This document shows, piece by piece, positions 20,936 to 32,794 of a DNA stretch of 64,000 nt; position 1 is the first letter of the stretch; every line of letters begins with the position of its first letter. Position numbers and translations under genes: made by a program. The notes below the pieces were generated by a model. That model searched no databases. It was not told the DNA's origin and saw only the letters and a program-made list of their open reading frames with translations. The stretch covers positions 14,790,284 through 14,854,283 of the forward strand of contig OX421506.1 in NCBI GenBank assembly GCA_949126835.1. The letters are read 5' to 3'. This DNA is from Anisus vortex. Taxonomy: Eukaryota; Mollusca; Gastropoda; Planorbidae.

Positions 20936-21550
20936 GTTTTTTCTTTTGGCAGTCAGGTATGGATTTATTCACTCATAAAATGTGAACGAAATCGTCAAGT
21001 TTATTTGGATACGCAGATGTTGCCGCAAGGCACTTAATTTTACAGAAAGAAAACGTTTATAGTTGACAACGCTTAAGTATTGAAGATGTGCCGCAAGATA
21101 ACAAAATTACAGGCGGAATCTCCGAGGTTTCTATCTTTATAAGGTTGAAAAGTACAAATGTTCCATCAAGGTTGTCGTTTTTTTAATCTTACATGAAATG
21201 ATACAATCTTTTCGTTTCAGCTAAAGAATTTTTATTATTTCTACGTCTTCATCAACATTAGCAATCTGGCAATTTAAATTATTACCATGCAGTTTAACGG
21301 TGTAAGAAAAGCTTATTTGGTTTACACGATCTTCAACTCTATGAAATCTGCAAGATATTTCTTAAATCAACACGTCTATGACAAAGAGACATTCCCGTTC
21401 CAAGTAAGCATCAAATATAAGTTCCGTAGTCGCCAATCCTTCACCATTCATTTGATTCTACATGTGGAATCTACTCTCTGTGCTTATTTCTATTTCAGAA
21501 CCAAGTTTTGTTGATTACACTCTTTCAGTGCACTAGCCACCATCTTTTCT
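20936..21550. other. AT-rich sequence, nothing recognised
   Basis: The frame at 21287-21514 has no recognisable content. Since the decayed transposase follows directly, part of this may be the 3' flank of that element. Confidence 0.4.
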
Positions 21551-21559
21551 TTTATCTTA

Positions 21560-22300
21560 AAATGTCACTTGTAAGCTTGACAAAAATATGCTGCAGATCT
21601 TGCCCGTTTGTTTAAAAATACTGGGCATCTTTGATTTCTGGGAAAACTGATCTTCAAAGGCTAAGAAACAAAAGAAACGGAAACGACGGTACCGAGTTGA
21701 GAAATAAAGATGAATCTTAAATAAGCTAAGTGGCTGTATGTTCCACGAGATGTTCCAGGGCAATTGAAGACTTCTGATAATCTCTTCACTATAATTTGCA
21801 CAGCGTCTGCTCGACTACCACATCAGGTTTCCACAGCCCGGATGTTACTTAAAACGTCCACTTTAAGACGTCCCATCGTTGTGTAGATGTAGAAAGGAAC
21901 GAGAATAACAACATATCTAGTGTGTAAATAAATGTAACAGAGTGTCTCTTTACAGAAGTTGCATGTACACATGCCAGAATCAGGGAATATTTTGTCGCAA
22001 GGAGCAGATAGATCTTATGAGTGTATTTAGACGATGTGTTTCCTGCATTTTCAAATGGCTTGTTATCAGCAGTCGCCAATATGAATCTCATCGTTCTTCA
22101 GTTCTTTTAAAATCAGTCTAGATATTCAACATTTTTTCTTGAGCGTTTTTCATTAGTCTCGATGAAGCGGAGGAAGGACTCTCTCTCACACCTCTAAGTC
22201 CATTCTAACGTAGCGCAACTCGTTGCTCGTTTTCTCTTTGTGAGGCACGTCAGGAGTGCAATCGAGACTTATGCCAATATACTTGCTTTTCTTGACAATC
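21560..22300 (-). pseudogene. Decayed hAT transposase (DUF4371/ZMYM-like)
   Basis: Minus-strand pieces in order from 22300 down are: SKYIGISLDCTPDVPHKEKT, then RFIETNEK; a block ending LLFSFLSTSTQRWDVL (about 21849-21910); and near 21650 a FRFF...FED segment. These resemble the catalytic-domain order of DUF4371-type hAT transposases ('K.KYFSI..DCTPD..H.EQ', 'FF..LYNFFS.ST.RW.VL'). Stops and frameshifts separate the pieces, so no protein can be made. No terminal repeats were found. Confidence 0.65.
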
Positions 22301-23365
22301 AATGATTTGCTCTCTTACCTGTTGTGCCAAACAATGCTCACTGTGGGGCGGGGCGTGGACAGTACGCATATTTTTGCCAAGAAATTTATACGTTCCTGAA
22401 GTTAGAGTTGCATAGTCTGTTTTAAAAACAGCATAATATTACAACGTTTGCTAAAAAGAATTTAAGATATTCTTTAAATCTTCTTTATTCCTGTTTTTCT
22501 TATTGCTTCCTTTCCTTTCTTGTTTTCCCCCTTTTTTTCTACATGTCCCTCAAAATACCATTTCTTCAAGACAGGGGGGGGGACTGGGGCGGACCGTAGC
22601 CCTACTCTCTTACTACGCCACTGGATGAACGTTATTAATTGCATTATAGATTGTCTATACCTTGTAGAACTTCTAGACAACTCGGTACAGACAATTCCCA
22701 TTAGCTGGATTTAATATTTCATAAATTTTCCAGAAAGTCTATTCAACTATTGTTTTGTCTATTTGCATATTGGTGAGACGTTACAAATGTAATTCCGAAC
22801 AAGCCGAGAGTTTTTGGAGAGATAGAATCGATCCCTATGTACTGACTGAACTAATTTCATTATCGAAATCTCTAACAAACAAAACCAAATCACAACGTAT
22901 GGCTTCGTTTGAAAAAAAAAAAGTTCTGGTGGAAATAATTGAAATACCTTTTTTTGTATGAACAAGGACGAAATGACATATTTGTACCTAAATAAAGCTC
23001 AGACTCGTCAAATGAGACATTTCGAACAGACAAAGTATACATTTAAAAAAAATCGTTGGTAGTATAACTAATGCGTGTAGCATTTAAGTTTTTTTTTTTT
23101 TTTTGCATTTAGGTCTATATGTTTCTCTTTTTCTTTTCAACATGGTGCCATGTTGGATTTTAATTTTTCCATCAACAAAGAGATTCCATTTTAATTTTTT
23201 TTTCTTTGTAAAAACCTTTAAAGATTTTTTAAATATCTTCTTCTTTATTCTTTCTAATTTAGAAATTTCTTGGATGAAAAGACATACTCTGAGTAGGTTC
23301 TCTTTAGCGTTCTTTCGCTAGGTCATGTTTTATTCTTTCAGTGCCTTGTTGACTTCATCTTTATC
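22301..23365. other. AT-rich sequence with G-run repeat fragment
   Basis: A GACAGGGGGGGGGACTGG block and TACTACGCCACTGG at about 22570-22625 look like the end of a dispersed repeat, but no matching end was found. The remaining open frames have no recognisable features. Confidence 0.35.
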
Positions 23366-23415
23366 TTATATATTACAGACGCTTCTTCTATAAAGAAGGC
23401 TATTGCACTATATAT
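23366..23415 (-). mobile_element. Scrap of LINE family A 3' terminus
   Basis: Contains only TCTTATATATTACAGACGCT and TCTTCTATAAAGAAGGCTAT, the extreme 3' end of the family in minus orientation. Confidence 0.5.
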
Positions 23416-23591
23416 AATGTTATCATTAGATTAAACATTTATCCGGCGTTAGCCAGGACAGAAAATTAAACTTAATTCCTCCAACAATAACATTATTAAA
23501 TAAAAGTGAACTATTTCTTTCAGTTATAGTTCATTATTAAATATTTTAAAACAAACATATTTGAATTAATTCCTTCTTACACTTTTTAAAT

Positions 23592-24090
23592 AAGTAAAAA
23601 AATTAAAGTACCCGTCGGACCGAATTGATCCAGTGGTCTGATGAAGCAGCGTACACCAGTTTCTGTGGCCTCGGCATACTAGGTGATTGTGTGGCCAGCA
23701 ATATGCACAGTCGCCATTTACTTTACCCCAACCACAGTTTATTACATAAATCCTTCGTATTCTTTGCCTGAAACATTATCTGTGTGTGTTCAATCGTGTA
23801 GATTTCATGAAAAAGACATTGTAAATAAGCATAACTATATAGTGTCACTAGGTCCGCCGAGTCTAAACAGTATGGCGTCGGTATTACTTCCGGAAACAGA
23901 AAAAAGTACAATTGCGCATTCTGTTCTATATTTATTATGTGACCCCAACTAAGGTCAGCTACCAATCAGAGCTGGGTAGATTCAGGGACACCCTCCAGAC
24001 CCAGGAAAAATTATAGCCTGCACCAGGATTGAAAACCCAGACCTTCTGTACGCCAGCCAAAGGCGCTGCCGCACGGCCACCGTGCCCACA
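23592..24090 (-). mobile_element. tRNA-derived SINE, copy 3, split by an insertion
   Basis: Minus-oriented SINE with a perfect 11-bp target-site duplication ACTTTTTAAAT (23581-23591 and 24091-24101). The tRNA-like head lies near 24000-24090; its B-box has mutated to GGTTTTCAATCC. The body is interrupted at 23733-23941 by a younger insertion. Confidence 0.85.
23733..23941. mobile_element. 209-bp insertion in the SINE, probable hAT-like MITE
   Basis: The SINE block ACCCCAAC is repeated on both sides (23725-23732 and 23942-23949), a perfect 8-bp target-site duplication. The insert begins CACAGTTTATTACATAAAT and ends TATATTTATTATGTG, so the ends are inverted but imperfect after CACA. It has no coding capacity. 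An 8-bp duplication fits hAT-type MITEs. Confidence 0.75.
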
Positions 24091-24101
24091 ACTTTTTAAA
24101 T

Positions 24102-24700
24102 GGTAAAGGAAAATGAAGTTTGAAATCTTGGCTTAAATTATATTTTATACAAATTTATAAAATACTTAAATTAAAACTACAGTATTAAGCAGTAATAACA
24201 AAAATGTCATTGAAAGCAATTATTTATAATACGTTTACTGGCTTAAATTAATTGTTAATTCGGTCCGCAATATAAACCAGGAAATAAAAGCCATTAGTAA
24301 AAAAAAAATAAAAAAATGTATGCATCATTTTTTTATGTGAATTTAGCTTTCTGATCATTAATGTTAGGTAAATCAATGAAATAGTAATAGAAATAGTAAT
24401 GGGGCTCGGAATACAAATACTTGTGTGACGCTTCAAGTAGCATATTTAGCATTGCACCTATGTTCGGCATTTTAATAGTTATTGAATATCTTTAACCCTT
24501 ACAGTCCCGGGCGCGAATATAGCGGGACTGAAGATAGCATAGATAAAAAGTAGGTCGGTACAGGAAGGGTTAAAAAAAAAAAAGAAGCATCTATAATAAT
24601 AAAACTAAAGACTTTGTTGTATACCTCGTGAGGCTCTTAAAAATAATTTGGCTGTATTAATTAAATTTTTATTTAACGAATTCACCCAATGTAGAAGACG
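24102..24700. other. AT-rich sequence, nothing recognised
   Basis: No gene or repeat was identified. A GGGCGCGAATATAGCGGGAC block near 24508 stands out in base composition but has no partner. Confidence 0.4.
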
Positions 24701-24704
24701 TACA

Positions 24705-25190
24705 ATATGAACTATTGTATGAGTGTTGTATCTCAGCTCAATTTAGTACTTATAATGTGTTCATTATTGAGAACTATTATATGAATGTTGTATCAGAGCT
24801 CTATTTAGTATTTATAATTTGTTTACTGTTGAGAACTAAGCTTATCGTATGAGTGTTGTATCTGAGCTCTATTTATTCTTTATAATTTGTTCATTGTTGA
24901 GAACTATTATATGAGTATTGTATCAGAGCTCTATTTAGTATTTATAATTTGTTAATTGTTATCAAATTGTTGAGAACTAGAGTATGAGTGTGGTATCAGA
25001 GCTATATTGAATATTTATAATTTGTTCAATGTTCAAAACTATTGTATGAGTGTTGTATCATGGCTCTATTTAGTCCTTATAATTTGTTAAATGTTGAAAA
25101 TTATTGTATGATTGTTGTATCAGGGCTCTAATTAGTCCTTATAATTTGTTCATTATTGAGAACTATTGCATGACAGTTGTATCAATGAAG
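24705..25190. repeat. Tandem repeat, about 61-68-bp unit
   Basis: Seven to eight degenerate copies of a unit beginning GAACTATTGTATGAGTGTTG, containing TCAGAGCTCTATTTAG, and ending TTATAATTTGTTCATTG. Unit length varies by small indels. The last copies decay before 25190. Confidence 0.8.
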
Positions 25191-25479
25191 AACTATTTAT
25201 CCTTTATCATTCGTTCATCGTTGTCCCAGGTGGATGCGGGGATATTTGAATCTCTACAAGAATGTGATGCCCTCGGGATGCCAGTTCGAGTATTGATCTA
25301 TGAGTTTACCCGCCACTGTTTTCTTTAGTCACGTCTATACTTGGTAGAAACTGGAGATTATTATATGATTGATGTTTGTTTTTTTTAATGTACAAGAAAA
25401 TGTGATACACAGATGGTCAGAATCCCAACCAGTTCACGTGCTATATTGAAAACCATTCTAAGCTTCTTATACCAAATAT

Positions 25480-25645
25480 TTAAGATTTGAAGCAATACGG
25501 ACATAACCTCCATCTGGATTTCATCGATTAAGGCAAAACTATTGACACAGAAGGCTTGGAGTTACATGAATATTAGCAGCAAATGACTACAGTCAAAGGT
25601 TTTCCTGATTCCATTTACAGTACTATCTGCTTCCTGTAATTATAA
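25480..25645 (+). pseudogene. Possible RTE-like reverse-transcriptase fragment
   Basis: The plus strand reads HLDFID-stop-GKTIDTEGLE and, after about 20 codons, GFPDSIYSTI. The order and spacing resemble 'F.DF.KAFDSV.RE.L...L...GIPD.I...I' of RTE-type reverse transcriptases. Stops and weak conservation leave this uncertain. Confidence 0.4.
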
Positions 25646-25649
25646 AGAC

Positions 25650-26790
25650 GACAATATTAGAGAAATCAGAGAAATAATATGCAATATACAATAATATACA
25701 ATAGTAATTATCCTAGTCATTCCGAGTCTCTTCCTACACAATCTGAATAACTTAATTAACTCTGAAATCATCTTCTAATTATACATAATATTGCCTGTGA
25801 TAAAGATAGCGAGAATGAAAAATAATTTGTTAGCTATCAATTTCTTTTACTAAATTGGATGACTAAATCTGTGATTATATATCATGATATAATGTAAACA
25901 TAGCTTATACTTTATCAACAGTAATATTTTTTTAAAATAAAAAAATAAAAACTGGCTATATATATATATGTATATATGTGTGTGTTTGTGAAACCTTGTT
26001 TAGGCCAAAACTACACTTTTTTACATAATGAACTAGCAGTTTAGAAGCCATAGAGAGCCTTTATTTTCATATTATGTGAAGTAACTTTTTTTAATGCATG
26101 TTAATATTTAGTCATGTCCAGGTAGTCAAATATACGAACATCATGGTAATCAATTATAATTCCCTCAGGTATAGACGGTATTGGACTAGGTTCTTCAGAT
26201 GTTCAACTCATATGTGATATTTTAGAAACAAAAGACCATCACTTGTTTGTAAGCATGTGTTAAAGAAAGACATAAGTCGTGCAAGCTTTTCTGAAAGACT
26301 TTTTAAATTTATGCATAACGCTTGGGAAACGTTTGAGCTTCTCAACAGGCCTTAACATTTAGAAAGGAAAAAAAAGCAATGGTTAGAGTTGTCTCCCTTT
26401 AAATGCCTGACAAATAGGAATGCTAAATTATAAATAAGATTAAATAAATGATTTTAAAAAAATCAATACAATATATATTTACATTAAAATTAAAATGTAC
26501 GAGATGCAAAACTATTATTATAAGCCAAAAAAAAAATTAAATATCATGTGGATATTAAAAGGCGAAATTTTCTTATCGATAAAATATAATAAGCTTAATA
26601 TTCCAAGTGTAGGCCTATATAAATTTAAAATTAAATGGTGTCAGATTCCCCAAGTACATGTAATAAAATCAATGATATGTTTTAGGGTAGGCCTATTTTA
26701 AAAGGCCAATTTTAATATGATAAGGGGGCCTATTTTCTGCAACCATAAATTTGTACAAAGATATATATTACATTTTAAAAACGTAGATCT
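25650..26790. other. AT-rich sequence, nothing recognised
   Basis: Includes a short TATATATGTATATATGTGTG run near 25960. No gene or element ends were found. Confidence 0.4.
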
Positions 26791-26794
26791 ATAT

Positions 26795-26990
26795 CAAGGG
26801 TGTGCAACGGGCAGCCCGCGGGCTTTAATAGGCCCTCCAAGCATTTTAGTGTGTCCGCCAATTGAGCTTCTAACAGAAGTTTTCAAAATTTATTGAATTA
26901 ATAATATAACTGAAATTTCTGACTGGGTGGCCCTTTTGTTGTAACCAATTTCTTATATGGCCCAATGACAAAACTATTGCTCCCACCTGG
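26795..26990. mobile_element. hAT-like MITE, low certainty
   Basis: Starts CAAGGGTGTGCAACGGGCAG followed by CCCGCGGGC, a layout common at hAT ends. It finishes TATGGCCCAATGACAAAACT and TTGCTCCCACCTGG. The ends are inverted in style (GTGTGCAA against TTGCTCCCACC) but imperfect. No convincing 8-bp duplication was found. Confidence 0.4.
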
Positions 26991-27044
26991 TCTAGATTGA
27001 CTCAACTATGATTAAAAATGTCATTGTCTAATCATACTTATAAT

Positions 27045-27640
27045 TTTAACTTGTTCTACTGGCCTATTCCCAACATACATATGAGTACAACATGTTGTAC
27101 TAGACTGGTCACCACATACATATGATTGTAACATGTTGTACTGGACTGTTTATTACATACATATGACTGTAACATGTTACATTGGACAGTTCACCGCATA
27201 CGTAAGATTGTAACATGTTGGAATGAACAGTTAACCATATACATACGATTGTAACATATGATTGTAACATGTTGTACTGGACTGTTTATTACATAAATAT
27301 TATTATGATTGTAACATGTTAGATTGGACAGTTAACCACATACATAAGATTGTAACATGTTGCACTGGACTGTTCACCAAATACATAAGAGTGTAACATG
27401 TTGTGCTGGACTTTTCACCAAATATATAAGATTGTAACATGTTGTACTGGACTGTTCACCAAATACATAAGATTGTAACATGTTGTACTGGACTGTTCAC
27501 CAAATACATAAGATTGTAACATGTTGTACTGAAATTTTACCACATACATAAGATTGTAACATGTTGTACTGGAATTTTACCACATACATAAGATTGTAAC
27601 ATATTGTACTAGACTGTTCACCACGCACACAGGATTTCAA
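27045..27640. repeat. Tandem repeat, about 42-bp unit
   Basis: About 14 copies of a unit around ACATACATAAGATTGTAACA, TGTTGTACTGGACTGTTCACC. The central copies (27400-27540) are the most uniform and the outer ones more divergent, as expected from unequal exchange in the middle of an array. Confidence 0.85.
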
Positions 27641-28009
27641 CTCATTCTATTGGCCTGCTTGCCACGCAGAAAGCCAGAGGACATAAAGCCTAGAAAAGCG
27701 TGGCTAGCTAGAGAAGAAATGAACCTAATTAGATCAGCCAAACTGCTTTTTTTCTCTTTCTTGTTTTTATTTTCTCCCACTTTGACTGTTTCCTTTTTCG
27801 TTTCCTTTATGTTATACGTTTGTGTTTCTTTAACTACCCATGAACTGATGACGTTAAAACATTCAACAAAAAGATAAACACAACAATAAAATATTACATG
27901 TCATGCTGAATAAAAGTAATATTCTTTGAAGAATACAAATTAAAAAGCAACTCAGTAATATTAAAAATATTATAAAATAACGCTAATTCTGTATATTGTA
28001 TAATAATAA

Positions 28010-28385
28010 TAATATTTGTATGGTGCTGCCAACTAACATAATGTAAGCGCATTCAACATACAGCTAATAATCTTTAGGCTAAGAATAAAGCTAATTGATG
28101 ATTTAAAACTTTACAAACACAGGACAAATAAAACAATTGAAGCATTAACCGACCTATTATATAAGTAAGACTGTAGGGGTCTAAAGCATGTTATCTAAGG
28201 TAAATATTGAAATCATGAGTTTTTAAGTTCTATTTAAAAATAACAATAGAGCTTGTTCGCCGAAGTTGAATGGGAAGTTGATTCCACACCTTCGGATCGG
28301 ATACTGAGACGGCTCTAAGGCCAACGGACCGTCAGAGAGAAACGGGGCTCTTCCAGAAGTGAGGAGTATACAACGCGACATATAA
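28010..28385 (-). mobile_element. CR1/L2-like LINE 3' end, same family as 11969-13850
   Basis: The minus strand reproduces the end of the LINE ORF (CTTCTGGAAGAGCCCCGTTT, GTTGGCCTTAGAGCC, AAGGTGTGGAATC). It then shows a shortened 3' UTR and the (ATT)n tail at the low-coordinate end near 28010. It covers about the last 60 codons plus UTR and is indel-broken. Confidence 0.8.
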
Positions 28386-28430
28386 GTCTCTTAGATGTAA
28401 GAATCCGTCTAATTTATTTCAAATTATACA

Positions 28431-28935
28431 TTTTTTTACTCCCTTTCTATTAACTTGCATTGTCTGTCTGTCTGCTTGCTTGTAATCTGCTTGGGTGTTT
28501 GTTAGCAAAACTTTGCCTCGATTTTTCGACCACATTCCGTCGTCCAATCGAGCTGAAGTTTGAGCAGAAGACTTGTACCGACTAACAATACATTCTATCA
28601 AATTTTCATCATCATAGCCTTTGGAATAGTCACGAATTCCTTCGACCAATTTGCGATGCGAAGAGTATATTTCACGTAAATATGGCTGCCTCTACCGGAA
28701 GAGACGGAAGTAAATTAAAATGTCGGATATGTTCGTTTTTACGAAATAAATAGAATGAAAACGACACAATGTATCTTTTTATGGTTTTTGCGGACCAAAG
28801 CTAGAAAAAAAAGGATGCGCAAAATTTTAGTGTGGAAATTCATAAGGTATAGTTTGTACTTATATTTATTTTAATCTATCAGAATATAAATTAAATATAA
28901 ACTTAGTTTACAAAGAACGTAAGTATAATAAAAAC
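28431..28935. mobile_element. TIR element (TACTCCC family), copy 1
   Basis: Left end TTTTTTTACTCCCTTT and right end GTATAATAAAAAC correspond to the inverted ends of the copy at 49230-49690. The shared core (TTTGCCTCGATTTTTCGACC; CAATCGAGCTGAAGTTTG; AACAATACATTCTATCAAA) is strongly conserved between the copies. The translated core peptide WSKNRGKVL appears in both. It may be an ancient coding remnant or coincidence of the DNA repeat. Confidence 0.65.
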
Positions 28936-29094
28936 TGTGTTTTTATGGGTTAGTTTTTTATGATTTTACTTTAAGTATAAAACCATAAAGAATGCCTTGT
29001 CTATCGGTATAATATTGGATTTATACTGCAAGAGTATAATTTTTAAATGTTGTAAAGCAATTATTTTTTTCTTGGGATCTAAAGCAAACATTAT

Positions 29095-29180
29095 ATCATA
29101 TCACATCACATCTTATTACATCATAAAACATCTTATCACATAATATCACATTATATCACACCCTATCACACCACATTATA
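29095..29180. repeat. Short tandem repeat ATCACATxxTATC
   Basis: Degenerate units of about 10-11 bp (TATCACATCACATCTTAT and variants) over roughly 85 bp. Confidence 0.65.
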
Positions 29181-29354
29181 TCGTCAAAGCAACTGCTTGG
29201 GATAAATTCATTTTTTTTATTCTATTATAGTTTTAGGGTTCAGCCTGGAGATTTATGCTAATAGCTTTTTGTTCAAGAAATCAATAATTTTTCCTTAACT
29301 AGTAAAACTAAACGAACTGAACTATGTACAAGTGAAACAAAGAAATACTATGGT

Positions 29355-29680
29355 TTCTTATATATATTATCTTATATATACAGACGCTCCTTCTATAAAG
29401 AAGATTTTTGCGTCCTACGCTCATATCCGTGGTCCGAGTCTAGTCTTGCATCTTTATTAATGTTTTAAATGATGTTAAGCTACTGGTTTTCCTAGTTTGT
29501 TGGTGCAACCCATTCCATGCCCGAATGCCACTCGGGACGAAAGAGTACTTATATGCATTTGTTCTAGCATAAGGGATAAGGAATGTGTTTTTGTCCATAT
29601 TCTATTTGAGCTTTGCAAAAGGCTGTTATTGGTTTGTATTTCTATATTAGAGTTGAATGCCTTATGTATACTCCAATAAA
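29355..29680 (-). mobile_element. 3' end of LINE family A, remnant
   Basis: Well-preserved minus-oriented copy. From its 3' terminus it shows CTTATATATACAGACGCTCC, CCGTGGTCCGAGTCTAGTCT, CAACCCATTCCATGCCC and TGCATTTGTTCTAGCATAAG. The minus-strand open frame here (29475-29729) is in a non-ancestral frame and is not credited. Confidence 0.75.
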
Positions 29681-31975
29681 ATGTGATATTTAAATGATCA
29701 ACGGTAGACTGAATATTTTTAAAGTACATTTATAATATTCTTGACATGGGCATATTATAAAGTAAATTAAACCCGGCATGATGTCTATAAGTGTAACGTA
29801 ATTGTTAGATGTTTTGTTTTGTGTGTTTATTGTTATATATATTTGTTGCAATGTTGTTGTTTTTTATTTGGTTTTTATGTCTCTTTTCAATGTTTTCTAG
29901 CGTTCTAATAAATAAAATTCTAAACTATATTACGATGAATGGCGTTTGGAAAGATTGTGTAGCACAAATTGGCCTGTGTGATCATTATTTCCTAGCACGT
30001 GATCAACACATCCTTTTCGTCTTGCACGGGAATAGGCAGTTCATTTCTCTGATAATATCATTGAGTTATTCTTATAGAACAATGTGGAAAAGGAATACGA
30101 CTCTTAAACTCCGTTCTGTGTAGTGGTAACATTAATAGATACAAAAAGGTAAAGTAAAGGCGGTACAACGTAAATATTACAATTATGAAAGGAGTTATAT
30201 CCCTTGTGTCTTGGTGTCACGCGTGTAAACTTTTCAATATTTCACTAGGCGGAAAAAAAATATTTGTTCGTCAATCCAGACGAGGGGCGATAAGAATTCA
30301 TTCATCTTTTTTTTTATTAATTTAATATGACGGTACAATATTTGCAGAGTTTGTTGAAGTTGACATTTATTGTTACTCCATTATTCTACCGAGTTATTCT
30401 ATTATCAGAGTCCGTATTTGCATTGTGTTTTAGAGTTGTCATTTTTTTTTACATTGGACTGTCTGTGTAGTGAAACGTTTTTTAAACGATTTGTATCATT
30501 TGTATATTATGTTTTAAATGAAACCTAGCGCTTCAAAGTCTCATGACAAATGGCAGGCTCATCTCGTATTCTTTATTATTCAAATTATTTCTAATAATAT
30601 ACTTTGAACAATAAAATATAATGTATCGTTCCTTGTACTCTATAAATGAATATCAAAGAATTTATAGAAGTAGTAAAAAAATGATTGTTATTTTTTAACA
30701 CTCAGAAAGAAACCAAACATTTTAACAGAGTTATTTCTTTCAGTACCCGTCGGCCAATTTGATTTATTTGTTTATCAAAGCTGCCATATTGATTATCGGA
30801 CTATCTGTAATTGAATATTTGTTTCTTTTTAAACAAAAAATTAAAACTTGAAGGCTTTTGTAGATATTTTAAATCAACCTTAGACCATTTAAGCAATAAA
30901 CCAAATATTGACCATTTGATAAGCAAGTAAAGAAAAAGCATATGCGACAATAAAAAAAAATGAATGAAATTATTGTACAAAAATTACTAAAAATGTATTT
31001 GATGTATAAAATATCTCATGCAGATTTAAAACAACAATTGCAACAAATATTGCAGCAAAAATTGAAACAAAAAAGGAATACTGAAGTAAAACAAACACTA
31101 GATCTAATCTAACTCAATAGAGATAATAAAAGAACTTTAAAAACTTTTTTTAAAGAGAAATAATTTAATTAGCAATAAGCATTAAGTTGCAGTGATGTCC
31201 AATGAATAGTAATTCCGAATAGCATCTCTGGTAAAAAAACTGGGGTTTTTCAATTCAGTATCTAGGATATGTTCATCTCTACCGTTCTAATCATGGTCAT
31301 GCACTTTGTACTTTCCATGGATGGACTCATAATTACCGCCAATTATAATTTGCTGTTGTCAAACTACTACCTAACTTATAATAAAACTCTTCTGTTACAA
31401 AAGTATGAATCAAAGTTTGCTTGACTCTTTTGAATATACATTTAAATAAGCCTATACGCAATTTTTCTAAGCACAGGTTCTTAATTTTCTTCTTTTTCTT
31501 TTTTTTTCTATCTAGCTTACTATCAATAATTATACTTTTTCACCAATCGTGTCTTAATTATAAGAGCTTTATGCAACACAAATAATATTTATTTTCAAAA
31601 ATCCTACTATGAAATCATCTAGCAGATACAGTTCCATTTCTTTACAGTAATTTTATTTTGATAAATTTCTTATTTTAGATTTTGATATCTCAAAAATAGG
31701 CCAGTAAACCATATCTTTTTTCAGTAACTATAGGACATATAATCTTGCGTAGGGTTTAGATGTCACGAACTGTCCAAGCTAACATTATTTTGTCGTTTAC
31801 CAATCAATTAACATATCGCATCTTAGATAAGCAGAACTAAAGCCAATGTATTTTTAGACTGCATTTGCGAGGACAGACACAAAAGTAGGGATTTATTTGA
31901 ATAGAATATGTTATATATAAATAAATAAATTAATAGGCCTGTGCACATATATGTGTATATATAGGTCTATACTCA
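29681..31975. other. AT-rich intergenic sequence
   Basis: The 104-codon plus frame at 29809-30123 begins with a very hydrophobic, Phe/Leu-rich stretch of AT-driven composition and has no family resemblance. I do not credit it. Nothing else was recognised. Confidence 0.4.
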
Positions 31976-31979
31976 AAGA

Positions 31980-32470
31980 TTCGACTGATGCGCTCCCTGG
32001 CGATGGCAGTTTTTATGTACGGTTTTGAAACATGGGCACTTACAGCAGATCTTCAGAAAAGAATCAGAGCCATGGAAATGAGATGCCTACGTAAAATTTT
32101 AAACATCTCCTACAAAGATCGAGTTACAAATGAGGCTGTCCGCGAGCGAATCACCTACGTCTTCGGCCCTCATGAGGATCTACTCAGTGCCATTAAATCC
32201 AGAAAACTCCGATGGTATGGGCATGCGGCAAGATCCGAAGGCCTGGCGAAAACCATCCTGCAGGGCACAGTGCGAGGTGGAAGAAAGAGAGGCAGGCAGA
32301 AGAGACGATGGGATGATGACATCAAGGTGTGGACCGGCTTGTCTCTTGCAGACTCCCAGAGGGCGGCGCAGGACCGAGACAAATGGCGTAAAATTATCTA
32401 ACTGTCAAAAAATGGTGCCCCAACGACCCTCGCTCGGGTTATGGGATAGAAGAAGGTCTATATATATACT
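31980..32470 (+). pseudogene. RTE-like LINE ORF C-terminus, 5'-truncated
   Basis: The frame from 31988 to 32401 reads MAVFMYGFETWALTADLQKR, MEMRCLRKILNISYKDRVTN, SRKLRWYGHAARSEGLAKTI, GGRKRGRQKRRWDDDIKVW and ends DRDKWRKII. This is the last about 137 residues of an RTE-like endonuclease/reverse-transcriptase, C-terminal to the catalytic domain. The frame is intact over this part, so the copy is relatively young, but the endonuclease and RT domains are missing. It is followed by a short UTR and a TATATA tail near 32460. It is the best copy of the family also seen at 8211-8400 and 19250-19410. Confidence 0.8.
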
Positions 32471-32794
32471 TTATATGCAGACTTTATTTAAGATCTTTAA
32501 GCTTGTGGGAGAAGACTTCATTTAAGCTGAAAAGCGCTATTGAAGCAGACTTCACTGAAAGTATAAATATAAATATATAAGACAAACTTCATATAAAGTC
32601 ACCAAGCCTGACGAAGACGACCTCATTTTAGTCTATAAACTTGATGAAGTAGACTTCCTTAAAGGTCTAAAAAAACAAACCAAGAAACGTCTATAAAGTC
32701 TATAAACCTAAGCAGGCATTTTTCAAGGTCTTGTCCTTAAAGTTTATAAGCATGGCTGGTCTACCGGCATCCATTCCAAATAAATTATTTTATT

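Noticed and set aside
25215..25329. Possible terminal exon reading VDAGIFESLQECDALGMPVR after a TTGTCCCAG acceptor
   Set aside because: No upstream exon, no recognisable family and an adjacent decayed RT fragment make a lone exon unlikely.
29809..30123. 104-codon plus frame starting with a very hydrophobic segment
   Set aside because: AT-driven Phe/Leu/Ile composition, no family resemblance, no splice or promoter context.
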